Positions 48,049 to 57,035 are shown, numbered from the stretch's first letter. The stretch is 64,000 nucleotides of DNA from Sphingobacteriales bacterium (GCA_016721245.1 JADKIQ010000007.1:1-64000); one strand, 5' to 3'. The notes: generated by a model not told the origin, from the letters alone. Numbers and translations are program-made.

Positions 48049-49284
48049 CTATTCTTCCGTGTAAAGTTCATTTAAGGGTTTTATTATTTTTATTGCAGGT
48101 GGTTGAGATATATGTTCTCCTGTTGGGTCGGAGTAATTGTATATATCAATATAACCAGCGTCTTTAAGTTCATTGATGATGTCATAACTTGTCCCAATGT
48201 CATAACCTTTAATACCAAGAATGTCAGCAACAAAATATTTAAGTCCAATAAATGGTCTTTTATTCTTTCTTGTCCAGTCGTCCATTTTATAAAGTTCAAA
48301 GGCAAGTTTGTCCTTTGTGATTTTAGCGTAACGACTACTTTGCTTAACTATATTCTCTTGATAAATGGCTATTTCTTCTGGGTCAAATTGAAGTTGTCCA
48401 AGCTCGTCATTTTGCTTACCTAAAAACTTTATTAGTTCAGTTAAATATTTGTTTGCCTCTTCATCGTCTTGTTTTGTCAATAAGCCATTGTGTGCGACTT
48501 TGTTTCTAATATTGTATAAAAACTCCCATTTCTTTTGAAACTCTATTTTTTCAAATTCAGGAAAATATTTTTTGATGTTGGTTTTGATTTCGTTTTTGAG
48601 TGTCTTTACAGCATTTGGTAAATTTGCGATGTCTGTTTCGTCTAAACCTTCTATTTGTTTTGTTATGTTGTCTGATTTTAAATTACCAGCTGATACTCTA
48701 TAAATTATTTCCCCTAAATCTTTAAAATCAATTAAAAACGATTTTGTGTCAACAAGGGTTTCTTCTTTTCCGTGAATTAAATGTTTTGAAAATACCGTTT
48801 CATTATTTTTTCTGTCCCTAACTTTCTTATTTAGCTCGTCATTTGCAACATCGTCCCACCATTTTGGCCCTAACCGTGTTGCAAAAAATGTTGTCAAGTA
48901 TTTTCTGAGTAAATTTTCAAGTGTATTAATATTTGAATAAAGATTTTCACTTATTTGTTTTGAAACCTCATCTGTTAGTATGTAAATAAAATCAAATCTC
49001 TCATCTTTTAAATGCTTTACAAGTGGATGTCTAAAAGCTTCGAGATTTGCTTCTCCTTCTACTTTTAAAAGTATAGAAATTTTTGCAGTTTCTGGATTAT
49101 TTTCAATCGTCTTGCTTGTCAGCTTTATATTTAATACAGAGTCGTTTATGTGATTGCCTTTTAACTCGGCTTTTTTCCATAAAACACCATTCCCCATCAA
49201 TCTATTTAAAAGATTGTCAGTGTTGGTTATTACAGTTTGACTTCTGCTGTCAACACATAATATTTCAAATATCTTTTTAGTCAT
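48049..49284 (-). CDS. HEPN-motif protein in a cassette
   Basis: 411 residues, no signal or TM. Residues about 255-275 contain EFLYNIRNKVAHNG, matching the R-N-x3-H core of HEPN ribonucleases, after a long helical region (ENLLRKYLTTFFATRLGPKWW) like Swt1-type HEPN. The C-terminal 70 residues (GLKYFVADILGIKGYDIGTS, INELKDAGYI) look like a winged helix. The N-terminal part (residues 1-110) is alpha/beta of unknown type. It lies exactly between two attC-like sites. A defence or RNA-decay role is inference. Confidence 0.6.
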   Translation of the reverse strand: MTKKIFEILCVDSRSQTVITNTDNLLNRLMGNGVLWKKAELKGNHINDSVLNIKLTSKTIENNPETAKISILLKVEGEANLEAFRHPLVKHLKDERFDFIYILTDEVSKQISENLYSNINTLENLLRKYLTTFFATRLGPKWWDDVANDELNKKVRDRKNNETVFSKHLIHGKEETLVDTKSFLIDFKDLGEIIYRVSAGNLKSDNITKQIEGLDETDIANLPNAVKTLKNEIKTNIKKYFPEFEKIEFQKKWEFLYNIRNKVAHNGLLTKQDDEEANKYLTELIKFLGKQNDELGQLQFDPEEIAIYQENIVKQSSRYAKITKDKLAFELYKMDDWTRKNKRPFIGLKYFVADILGIKGYDIGTSYDIINELKDAGYIDIYNYSDPTGEHISQPPAIKIIKPLNELYTEE

Positions 49285-49307
49285 GTCGTCTGTTTTTTAA
49301 AATTGCC

Positions 49308-49437
49308 ACTAACGGCTGAAAATTGGCGATGGTTGTGCGTGTTTAGCACGAACCGTAATCAACCTTCAAACTAAATTTATTATTTATTATTTGCTTTTCC
49401 AAATGAGCCACAACTAACGCCAATTTTATGTTATGTG
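49308..49437. repeat. attC-like inverted-repeat site 2
   Basis: Left arm 49308-49340 (CACTAACGG, then AAAATTGGCGATGGTTGTG). Right arm 49407-49437 is complementary (CACAACTAACGCCAATTTTA, then GTTATGTG). It shares TAACGG and GCGATGG with site 1 at corresponding positions, although the rest differs, as expected of a family of recombination sites. Confidence 0.65.
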
Positions 49438-49455
49438 TGGTTTTTCTTTCTGTTG

Positions 49456-49851
49456 TCATTGTCTCTTCAGCCTTAAGAATACTCGTCCAGAAATATAAAC
49501 TGCTGTCGAAATAATTAAAGCAAAAACAAAACCTGTAATGAACGAAAAATTCCTTCCGGTGTCACTTGTTAGTTTTCTCATTGCTTCGTTCTGTTCGTTT
49601 GTTATTTCTTTTCCTCCAAACATTCCGTCCTTGTTAAGGTCATAGCGATTTAAGTCCAATTGATAATAAATAGCATCAAATGTCGCCATACCTACAATGA
49701 ACAAGTATAGAACTAAAAAAACAGTCACACTTGTCCAAATCAATTTGTTCTTGGTGAAAAGTCTTTTACGATAAAATATTATTGTCCCAAGTCCAACCAA
49801 ACAAATAATTGTTGGTATTACTAAATGATATGGAATTGTTATTTCATCCAA
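49456..49851 (-). CDS. Three-TM membrane protein, second cassette gene
   Basis: 131 residues with TM segments at about 10-27 (LVIPTIICLVGLGTIIFY), 38-58 and 103-122. A soluble loop in the middle (DLNKDGMFGGKEITNEQNEA) resembles an EF-hand (DLNKDGMFGGKE). Function unknown. Its stop is 18 bp from attC-like site 2. Confidence 0.6.
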   Translation of the reverse strand: MDEITIPYHLVIPTIICLVGLGTIIFYRKRLFTKNKLIWTSVTVFLVLYLFIVGMATFDAIYYQLDLNRYDLNKDGMFGGKEITNEQNEAMRKLTSDTGRNFSFITGFVFALIISTAVYISGRVFLRLKRQ

Positions 49852-49938
49852 TTTCGTACTATTGTTTTGTTTATATGTTGTCGGTTAGTTTGTTGTTTCG
49901 AGTTGTCCTAAAATCACATATAACTTGTTTATATGTCT

Positions 49939-49990
49939 GACAAAATCATACATATACACCCAATTTGGGCAGATATGTATGCTTTTTGTC
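49939..49990. promoter_or_regulatory. 52-nt near-perfect palindrome
   Basis: Nested arms GACAAAA/TTTTGTC, CATACATAT/ATATGTATG and CCCAA/TTGGG about a common centre. It lies upstream of the membrane-protein cassette and next to a smaller inverted repeat (CATATAA/TTATATG at 49917). Possible cassette boundary, recombinase site or hairpin RNA. Confidence 0.6.
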
Positions 49991-50143
49991 ATCCTTTATT
50001 CAAATATACATTTTTAATAATTAGCATCAAAACGATACTCTCCGCCGGGTTTTTAATCCTTGCCGCTGCATAGCAGCCCCTTGCCGGGTGCTGCTTGCTT
50101 TTGGCTGCTGCTGCTTTTGTGTTTGCCGTTCAGGTGTTATGGG

Positions 50144-50454
50144 TTTCCGCCGCTTCTTTACTGCTTTCCGGCAGGTATGTAGCTCTTTCCGCTGCTTCTT
50201 TACTGCTTTCCGTCACTTCTTTAACCATTTCCGCTATTCCTGTAATGGTTTCCGCCACTTCTTTACTGCTTTCCGCTGGCGGAAAGAACCTTAGGAACAG
50301 CGGAATGAACCTTAGAAACGGCGGAATGAACCTTAGGAACGGCGGAAAGTACCTTAGGAACAGCGGAAAGTACCTTAGGAACAGCGGAAAGCATCTTAGG
50401 AACAGCGGAAAGCATCTTAGGAACAGCGGAAAGAGCCTTAGGAAAGGCGGAATA
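50144..50454. repeat. Two head-to-head 21-bp minisatellites
   Basis: Array A (50144-50269): six 21-bp units starting TTTCCGC. Array B (50279-50446): eight 21-bp units of the form GCGGAAAGNANCTTAGGAAC plus one base, then a partial unit. They meet in a perfect inverted junction, GCTTTCCGC-TG-GCGGAAAG. Because 21 is a multiple of 3, several frames are open on both strands (for example 50095-50469), so I do not call a gene here. Confidence 0.88.
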
Positions 50455-50598
50455 CATATATTACAATAGTAGCGTATTTATAGTAGGATATGTCAATTTA
50501 AGATAATTATTAAATACAATACTATTTTTTACAAATTATTTATTACATAAATAGGAATTTTTATATTTTGTGCGCTCATTAAATTAAAAAATCATATT

Positions 50599-51567
50599 AT
50601 GGAACCAAAAGAAGAAATCAGAGTCTACTCAGGAGCAGACTCAAAAATGACAGAAGCGGCTCGCACCATTTTGGGCTTGCTTACTACAGACATTGCAGCG
50701 TTTACTGCATTTGACAGCACTATGAACAGTGCTTTTCTTACCGATTACGAAAATGCTATCAACGATGCCGATACCGTGGTAGCAGACACCGCTGTAATAG
50801 ACCAGCTGGTGAGCAAAACTGAAAATGTGATGGAGCTGATGGACATGGCACGCAGCAAATACCGCGATGTGAAGTATTTTGTGCAAAAGGCCTTTCCTAA
50901 CAGTGCGGGCATTCAGGGCGAGTTTGGGCTGAACGATTATAACCAGGCGCGCAAGAGTACCGCACAGATGATTCAGTTTCTGGATGAGATGCACAATGCC
51001 TGCACTATTTACAGTGCTGTGCTCATTACGGCGGGCTACAATCAGGTGGCTATAGATGATATTGTAGTGATACGCGATAAACTGCAGCAGAGCAATTTAA
51101 AACAGGAGGTGTTTAAAAAAGAACGTCCTAAACTTACGGAAGACCGTATTATTATTTTGAATAAATGCTACAACATGATGGTGCAGGTAAATGCGGCGGC
51201 TCAGCTGGTATTCCGCGATGATTATGCCAAACAAAAACAATATGTGTACAGTGCTACGCCGGGCAGTACCGTAGATGAGGAAGAATTTGAGGGCACGGTG
51301 GCTCCTGCTGTTACCAAAACCATTACGGCAGTGGGCGATGACGATGCGGTGTATACGTTTCGCAATACGGGTTTAGTGCCGCTGGTATTTTGCCTCTCTG
51401 AAACGGAGGATGCTGAAACTGCCATACCAAAGATTACCATTGGCGGCGGTGCTATTGTTACCCAAACCTCTACCGATATGGACCCCGATGGTACGGCGGT
51501 GTATTTACTGGTAAGCAACCCGAGTACTTCTACCGAGGGCAGCTACAAAGTACAGATAGATATTTAA
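50599..51567 (+). CDS. Unknown protein, four-helix N-terminal part plus beta C-terminal domain
   Basis: 322 residues, no signal or TM. The first about 210 residues are predicted helical (EAARTILGLLTTDIAAFTAFD, VMELMDMARSKYRDVKYFV). The last about 90 form a beta-rich domain (ITAVGDDDAVYTFRNTGLVPLVFCLSETE) rich in Thr, Val and Gly. GC content and codon use are higher than in flanking accessory genes. Bordered by the minisatellites upstream and a strong terminator. Family not recognised. Confidence 0.75.
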   Translation: MEPKEEIRVYSGADSKMTEAARTILGLLTTDIAAFTAFDSTMNSAFLTDYENAINDADTVVADTAVIDQLVSKTENVMELMDMARSKYRDVKYFVQKAFPNSAGIQGEFGLNDYNQARKSTAQMIQFLDEMHNACTIYSAVLITAGYNQVAIDDIVVIRDKLQQSNLKQEVFKKERPKLTEDRIIILNKCYNMMVQVNAAAQLVFRDDYAKQKQYVYSATPGSTVDEEEFEGTVAPAVTKTITAVGDDDAVYTFRNTGLVPLVFCLSETEDAETAIPKITIGGGAIVTQTSTDMDPDGTAVYLLVSNPSTSTEGSYKVQIDI

Positions 51568-51604
51568 ACGTTTTTTTGTGTACAATTTGCCCAAATTGTC
51601 GCTG

Positions 51605-51638
51605 CACCTTCAGGCCTTTGTCTGGAGGTGTTTTTTTT
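51605..51638 (+). terminator. Terminator after the 322-residue gene
   Basis: CACCTTCAG / CTGGAGGTG stem with eight T. A second hairpin (AGCCGGAAG/CTTCCGGCT) follows at 51661-51685. Confidence 0.88.
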
Positions 51639-51869
51639 ACAGGCTATACTATAAAAATTCAGCCGGAAGTTGTTACACTTCCGGCTGCTCTTTATAGTAC
51701 TTAAAACAAACAAATGCTTTATTCCTAAAAAATTAGTTTTAAATACCCTGCTGTGGCGGATACTTGTACATCAGCATCAATATCAGAGACAATGTATTTA
51801 TATAATCAAAATAAATAGCTATTGCTGTTTTTATTGTCTAACTTACAAGAATACAGCATGGCTGTTTTT

Positions 51870-52436
51870 ATGAACATACTTATAAAATATGATATTTCTC
51901 TGACTTGCAAAGCAATATTACAGGAACAACTGGAAAAACTGGCCATTGATTTTAACATTATAGGCTTGAATGAAATTGAGTTTAAAAAAGACCTTTTGCC
52001 GGAACAGACGGAACTTCTTAAATCTTTCTTACTTAAATATGGTATTGAAATTATCGAGAACCAGAAAACAGCATTGGTTCAAAAAATAAAAGATGCCATT
52101 ACAGACATGGTATGGAGCGATGATATACTTCCGAATATTGCCACTTCTGCTTATCTGGCGGATACCTTAAATCACAGTTACGGGTATTTATCCAATCTGT
52201 TTTCAGAAATCACCTACTCTACTATCGAGAATTATATCATCTTCCAGAAAATCGAACGCGTCAAACAAATGACCATCAGCGGAAACTATACGCTTACGGA
52301 AATTTCTTACCAGCTGAACTACAGCAGCGTGGCGCACCTTTCCAACCAGTTTAAAAAAACCACCGGTCTTACCCCTTCCGCATTTCAAAGAATTGTAAAG
52401 AAAAAGCGCGAAAACCGGGCAGCTGTTTCAAACTAA
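51870..52436 (+). CDS. AraC-family transcriptional regulator
   Basis: 188 residues from ATG 51870 (MNILIKYDISLTCK), which fits the family start better than the upstream 51822. The C-terminal double HTH is visible: SAYLADTLNHSYGYLSNLFSE and LTEISYQLNYSSVAHLSNQFKKTTGLTPSAFQR. The N-terminal domain is the short ACT-like type common in this phylum. It precedes a receiver gene by 19 bp; probably a local regulator. Confidence 0.88.
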   Translation: MNILIKYDISLTCKAILQEQLEKLAIDFNIIGLNEIEFKKDLLPEQTELLKSFLLKYGIEIIENQKTALVQKIKDAITDMVWSDDILPNIATSAYLADTLNHSYGYLSNLFSEITYSTIENYIIFQKIERVKQMTISGNYTLTEISYQLNYSSVAHLSNQFKKTTGLTPSAFQRIVKKKRENRAAVSN

Positions 52437-52455
52437 ATAAACCAAAAAAACAGCT

Positions 52456-52902
52456 ATGCCAGATAAACCATTATACGTCTTACTTGCAGACGACGACGAA
52501 GACGACCGCCTGATTTTTAAGGAGGCGTTAGAAGACATTAAAATAAAAACAATCGTAACCACTGTAAACGATGGCATTGAGCTGATGGAATACCTGACAC
52601 AGGACGGCGTACTGTTGCCTGATGTTGTTTTTCTGGATTTAAATATGCCCCGAAAAAACGGCATGCAATGCCTGGAAGAAATCAGAAACAGTCCCGCATT
52701 AAAACATCTGACAATTGCCATTTACTCCACTTCGGGTGCGGAAAGAGATATTGAAGAAACGTTTGTGATGGGTGCTAATGTGTACATAAAAAAACCAAAC
52801 GATTTTTCCACGCTGAAAAAAGTGGTGGAAGAAGCTATGCGGATCAACTGGCAATATCACATATCGGGCAGCAACAAAGAGTCCTTTATGTTAAGCATGT
52901 AA
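52456..52902 (+). CDS. Stand-alone response-regulator receiver
   Basis: 148 residues, a single CheY-like domain: acidic pocket LLADDDEDD, phospho-Asp in PDVVFLDLNMPRKNG, Thr/Ser in STSG, Lys in IKKPNDF. No output domain. It lies just upstream of the histidine kinase and is a plausible partner, perhaps a phosphate sink or relay. Confidence 0.93.
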   Translation: MPDKPLYVLLADDDEDDRLIFKEALEDIKIKTIVTTVNDGIELMEYLTQDGVLLPDVVFLDLNMPRKNGMQCLEEIRNSPALKHLTIAIYSTSGAERDIEETFVMGANVYIKKPNDFSTLKKVVEEAMRINWQYHISGSNKESFMLSM

Positions 52903-52985
52903 ATTATTACAACAGAAAAATTATCGCCTGCAATAAGATTCTAAAAACATAAAAATCATACAGATAAACTGATAAAAAGCCGAAT

Positions 52986-54359
52986 ATGATTAGACAGGAA
53001 ATCATCAATTTGCAACAACAAATCAAGGATGCAAAAGACTATGCCGAAGCTATTGTCGATACGATTCACGAATCCGTGATTATACTGGACAGAAACCTGC
53101 GTGTAAAATCTGCCAATAAAGCTTTCTATAAAAACTTCTCTGTTTCAGAAGGAGAAACCATTGGAAATTTTCTATACGATTTAGGCAATAAGCAGTGGGA
53201 CATTCCTATTCTCAGAAAATTGCTGGATGACATTATCTCTAAAAATGCGCATTTGCTGAATTATGAAATCACACATACGTTTCAGGATATCGGCAGAAAA
53301 ATAATGCTGCTGAATGCAAACCGGCTGGTTCAGAAAAGCCAGGGAGAACCATTGATATTACTGGCCATACATGATATTACAGAATCACGATCCAGAGCAT
53401 TGGAACAGAAACGTATAGAAACGGAATTACTGAAAAAGAATATCAGCGAAAATAAGCTGGAGAATGAACGTTTGGAAAAGGCTGTTAATGAAAGAACCAG
53501 AGAACTTACCTCTGTAAATAAAGAACTGGTGACCCAATATATTGAAAAGGAAAAGAGAGCGGAAGAATTAATTATTGCAAACAAAGAACTTGCCTTTCAG
53601 TATATTGAAAAAGAAAAAAGAGCGGAAGAGCTGCTGGCTGCCAATAAGGAGCTTTCTGCATTTACCTACATTGCCAGTCACGACTTACAGGAACCCTTAC
53701 GTAAAACACAATTATTTATTTCACGAATACTGGACGACAAAGAGCTGGCATTAAATGAAAGAAGCAAAGATTATTTTAACAGGATACAGGTTTCTGCCAA
53801 CAGAATGCAGCTGCTGATTAATGACTTGCTGGCGTATTCCAGAATTACCGAAACAAAGGAAAGTTTAAGTAACATAAATCTGAATGACATCATTCAAAAC
53901 GTATTGCTGGAACCTACACTGATACAAACCATAGAAGCAACTAACACAACGGTCAATTACTCAAACTTACCTACTATTCAGGGTGTTTCCTTTCAACTGG
54001 AGCAGTTGTTTACCAATCTTATCATAAACTCCATAAAATATAGCGACACCAATCGCTCTCCGGTTATAAATATAAAGTGTAAATTAGTGGAGAGTACCGA
54101 TGTGCATGATGAAAGAGCAGACCCGGCTAAAAAGTATTACCATATCTCCGTCAGCGATAACGGAATTGGTTTCGAGCAGCAATATGCCGAAAAAATCTTT
54201 ATGCTGTTCCAGCGCCTGCATGATAAGCAGACATTTTCCGGCACCGGCATCGGTTTAACCATCTGTAAAAAAATAGTAGAGAATCACAATGGATTTATCA
54301 GTGCAAAAAGTATTTCTAATTATGGAACTACCATTGATATTTATTTACCGACCTCTTAA
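52986..54359 (+). CDS. PAS-domain histidine kinase, cytosolic
   Basis: 457 residues, no TM segment. An N-terminal PAS (TIHESVIILDRNLRVKSANK) is followed by a coiled coil with duplicated IEKEKRAEEL units, the H-box FTYIASHDLQEPLRK (phospho-His), and HATPase_c motifs N-box NLIINSIKYSD, G1 VSDNGIGFEQ, G2 GTGIGLTICKKI. Follows the receiver gene; resembles phytochrome-type soluble kinases. Confidence 0.94.
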   Translation: MIRQEIINLQQQIKDAKDYAEAIVDTIHESVIILDRNLRVKSANKAFYKNFSVSEGETIGNFLYDLGNKQWDIPILRKLLDDIISKNAHLLNYEITHTFQDIGRKIMLLNANRLVQKSQGEPLILLAIHDITESRSRALEQKRIETELLKKNISENKLENERLEKAVNERTRELTSVNKELVTQYIEKEKRAEELIIANKELAFQYIEKEKRAEELLAANKELSAFTYIASHDLQEPLRKTQLFISRILDDKELALNERSKDYFNRIQVSANRMQLLINDLLAYSRITETKESLSNINLNDIIQNVLLEPTLIQTIEATNTTVNYSNLPTIQGVSFQLEQLFTNLIINSIKYSDTNRSPVINIKCKLVESTDVHDERADPAKKYYHISVSDNGIGFEQQYAEKIFMLFQRLHDKQTFSGTGIGLTICKKIVENHNGFISAKSISNYGTTIDIYLPTS

Positions 54360-54375
54360 TAATTTGTCATAAATC

Positions 54376-55275
54376 ATGAAGTTGATTTTAAAGAAACTAA
54401 AAAAGTTATTGCTGATACTAAAAAATGCAGGTATTGCATTTGTGGATGACAATGTCATTGGCTTATGTGCATCTTTATCCTTTTACACTTTATTTTCTCT
54501 TCCGCCCTTATTGATGGTGATGATTGCTTTTTCCGGAATATTTTTCGGGACTGATGCCGTACAGGGACAATTATTTTTTGAAATACAGGCATTGGTGGGC
54601 AAACAAACCGCCATTCAGGTACAGGATATTCTCAAGAATCTGAAACTGCACCATAATAACGGAATAGCGGCTGTAATTGGGAGTGCCATCTTCTTCTTTG
54701 GTGCATCGGGTGTATTTTCCGAAATACAAAGTTCCATCCATTTAATCTGGAAAATAAAACCTACACACAAAAACGGGTTCAGAAATTATTTGAAATTAAA
54801 ACTATTATCCTTTCTGATGGTGGGCAGCATCTCCTTTCTGCTGATTGTTAGTTTAGTGATTAATTCCATACTCGATATTATTAACAAACGGCTTGAATCC
54901 TTTTTTAAAGGCACTACTGTTTCCATTGTACACAGCATTAATTCCGTATTTGTTTTGATTGTCATTACAATAGTGTTTATGCTGATTTTTAAAACACTAC
55001 ATGATAAGAAGATGAAATGGAAATATGTCTTCGTGGCGGCACTGAGTGCCACTTTATTATTTTTGACCGGGAAATATCTGATTGGTCTCTATCTGGCAAA
55101 CTCCATAGTCATCAGCGTTTACGGTGCAGCCGGCACCTTGATTATGCTGCTGGTCTGGGTATATTATTCGGCTGTCGTATTGTATTTTGGAGCAGAAATC
55201 GCAAAAGCCTATGCGTACAGCAATAATGAATTTGATCTGAAAATGCCCGATCCGGAGCCGGAAGAACTCTACTAG
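54376..55275 (+). CDS. YihY/virulence factor BrkB family membrane protein
   Basis: 299 residues, six TM helices. Family features: FVDDNVIGLCASLSFYTLFSLPPLLM near the N-terminus, GASGVFSEIQSSIHLIWKI, and the C-terminal LIMLLVWVYYSAVVLYFGAEIAKAY. Starts 16 bp after the kinase. Not a ribonuclease despite older annotation; transport role unclear. Confidence 0.92.
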   Translation: MKLILKKLKKLLLILKNAGIAFVDDNVIGLCASLSFYTLFSLPPLLMVMIAFSGIFFGTDAVQGQLFFEIQALVGKQTAIQVQDILKNLKLHHNNGIAAVIGSAIFFFGASGVFSEIQSSIHLIWKIKPTHKNGFRNYLKLKLLSFLMVGSISFLLIVSLVINSILDIINKRLESFFKGTTVSIVHSINSVFVLIVITIVFMLIFKTLHDKKMKWKYVFVAALSATLLFLTGKYLIGLYLANSIVISVYGAAGTLIMLLVWVYYSAVVLYFGAEIAKAYAYSNNEFDLKMPDPEPEELY

Positions 55276-55407
55276 ACCCTTATAATATTGCAACATTTGA
55301 AAAAAATGATGTAATAGTTACCTGGAAGATAAAATGGAATTTTATGCATGCAGGTATTTACACGGCTTACAGTTAATTCTATGCAACTTAATTTAAATAC
55401 ATTTATT

Positions 55408-55626
55408 ATGGAAACGAAAGAACATCAGTTAAATGCAGAAATAATGACACTGACGGAACAGATAAAACTGCAGTATCCGGAAGTATACAGAAACCTCAAT
55501 GAAATGCCAATAACCATTCCAAATATGGCAACTCCTGAAGTCAAAATAAAACAAATGGAAGATTATGTGCAATCGCTGAAAACATTACTTAACATACAGA
55601 CCGATATCAGCAATTTCAAATCTTAA
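55408..55626 (+). CDS. Small cytosolic protein of unknown function
   Basis: 72 residues from ATG 55408 (METKEHQLNAEIMTLTEQIK); the ORF extends upstream without initiator support. Helical, charged, with a pattern YPEVYRNLNEMPITIP. It lies in the signalling/stress region; function unknown. Confidence 0.7.
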   Translation: METKEHQLNAEIMTLTEQIKLQYPEVYRNLNEMPITIPNMATPEVKIKQMEDYVQSLKTLLNIQTDISNFKS

Positions 55627-55723
55627 ATTTTGTAAAGAATATTCAATTCAGCTGTTTTTATTCAAACAGATGAGTGCCAAACTGCGTTATTAAATCAAAT
55701 TATTATACCTCAAATTAAGTTTT

Positions 55724-56170
55724 ATGAAAAAGAATATTATGATTGCAATGATTGCAGCATTATTTAGTGTTAACGCTGTATATGCGCAGTTGAGAAAAAT
55801 TCCTGCAGAAGTAACCAACAACTTCACTGAAAAATTCCCCGATGCCACCAACGTGGAGTGGCAGGATCAGCTGGTAGATTTCAAAGTAGTTTTTGATGAA
55901 AATGACAAAAACTACAGAGTTAAATTCTCTAACAACGGAGAATGGAAAATGACGGAACGCATTATCAAAAAAGATTTTTTGCCAACAAGTGTCATAAAAG
56001 GATTTAGCAGAGGTGAATATGCAAAATGGGAAATTAAAGAGGTAACTATTGTTGAAACACCTGAAACCAAGAACCAATACAAAATAACGGTAGCAAAGAA
56101 CAGTTTGAATAAAAAAGATTTGTTGTTTAATACAGACGGTCAGTTAGTGAAAGACAATTTCACTTTCTAG
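55724..56170 (+). CDS. PepSY-like secreted protein
   Basis: 148 residues, signal peptide ending NAVYAQ. Two PepSY-like units of the Bacteroidota type: FTEKFPDATNVEWQDQLVDFKVVF and GEYAKWEIKEVTIVETPE with the final LLFNTDGQLV. Periplasmic, function unknown. Confidence 0.85.
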   Translation: MKKNIMIAMIAALFSVNAVYAQLRKIPAEVTNNFTEKFPDATNVEWQDQLVDFKVVFDENDKNYRVKFSNNGEWKMTERIIKKDFLPTSVIKGFSRGEYAKWEIKEVTIVETPETKNQYKITVAKNSLNKKDLLFNTDGQLVKDNFTF

Positions 56171-56200
56171 ATTATTCGTAGCAATTATTAATGATTAAGT

Positions 56201-56234
56201 CCTGTTCCTCCCTCAGAGAACAGGGCGTTTTTTT
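56201..56234 (+). terminator. Terminator after the PepSY-like gene
   Basis: CCTGTTC / GAACAGG stem followed by GCG and seven T. Confidence 0.88.
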
Positions 56235-56287
56235 ATTTGGAATTTAAATGACTACATTGCGACATTATACATCTCTAAAATTTTTCT

Positions 56288-56713
56288 ATGAACAAAGGCG
56301 GTCCGATTATAATTATTGAAGATGATCTGGACGACCAGGATATCTTAACGGAAATATTTCAGGAACTGAATTACAAGAATGAAGTTATCTTCTTTAAGGA
56401 AGGTGAAAAAGCACTCGAATACCTCACTGACACTACCATAGAACCTTTTATAATCTTCTCTGATATTAATATGCCGCGGCTGAATGGAATGGAATTGAGG
56501 GCAAAAGTACATGAAAATGAAGACCTGAGAATAAAATCCATCCCCTATTTGTTTTTCTCCACCAGTGCAGAGCAGCAACACGTTATCGATGCGTATTCAA
56601 AATCTATTCAGGGTTTTTTTGTAAAGCCTAAGGCATATTCGGAAATAAAAGAAACCATTAAAACCATTGTAGAATACTGGCAAAAATGTGTTTCGCCAAA
56701 TTATGTGAAATAA
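56288..56713 (+). CDS. Second stand-alone response-regulator receiver
   Basis: 141 residues, CheY-like only: IIIIEDDLDDQD, phospho-Asp in FIIFSDINMPRLNG, STSAEQQ, and FVKPKAY with the conserved Lys. Closest in style to the receiver at 52456 (about the same length and motif wording), which suggests paralogy. Might be served by the same kinase. Confidence 0.92.
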   Translation: MNKGGPIIIIEDDLDDQDILTEIFQELNYKNEVIFFKEGEKALEYLTDTTIEPFIIFSDINMPRLNGMELRAKVHENEDLRIKSIPYLFFSTSAEQQHVIDAYSKSIQGFFVKPKAYSEIKETIKTIVEYWQKCVSPNYVK

Positions 56714-56742
56714 GGAAAACTGTATTACGAACAACAAATAAA

Positions 56743-56774
56743 AAATGCGGCATCAATTAATTGATGCCGCATTT
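56743..56774. terminator. 32-bp perfect palindrome, bidirectional terminator
   Basis: AAATGCGGCATCAATT and its exact complement, between convergent genes. Confidence 0.9.
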
Positions 56775-56807
56775 GCTTTAGTTCTTCAACTCAGCAAAAT
56801 CAGACAA

Positions 56808-57035
56808 TTATAAAATTGTACATTGAGCTGCCGGGCGCGTAGTGTTCTGCCATACTGACTGACGGTCTTTACAAGCTTTTTGAGCATCAACTAATCCTGT
56901 GTTAGGATAGTTAGTTGTTTCAAAACGATCTCCGGTGGTAGTGTCTTTACAATCGCAATTGTAATCTTTCTTACATGATGACATTCCTAATGTCAATACT
57001 GCAGCTACTGCTGTTGAAAATAATAATCTTTTCAT
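56808..57035 (-). CDS. Small Cys-rich lipoprotein
   Basis: 75 residues from ATG 57035 (MKRLLFSTAVAAVLTLG), lipobox MSSC. Four further Cys (YNCDCKD, KACKD, AQC) suggest disulfides. A longer start at 57110 lacks a signal. Function unknown. Confidence 0.8.
   Translation of the reverse strand: MKRLLFSTAVAAVLTLGMSSCKKDYNCDCKDTTTGDRFETTNYPNTGLVDAQKACKDRQSVWQNTTRPAAQCTIL

Noticed and set aside
47778..48071. 97-residue minus-strand ORF
   Set aside because: It is composed of REP element 6 and attC-like site 1 read through; no independent coding evidence.
50088..50469. Repeat proteins of 124, 68 and 64 residues
   Set aside because: All are translations of the 21-bp arrays; several frames on both strands are open because the unit length is a multiple of three.
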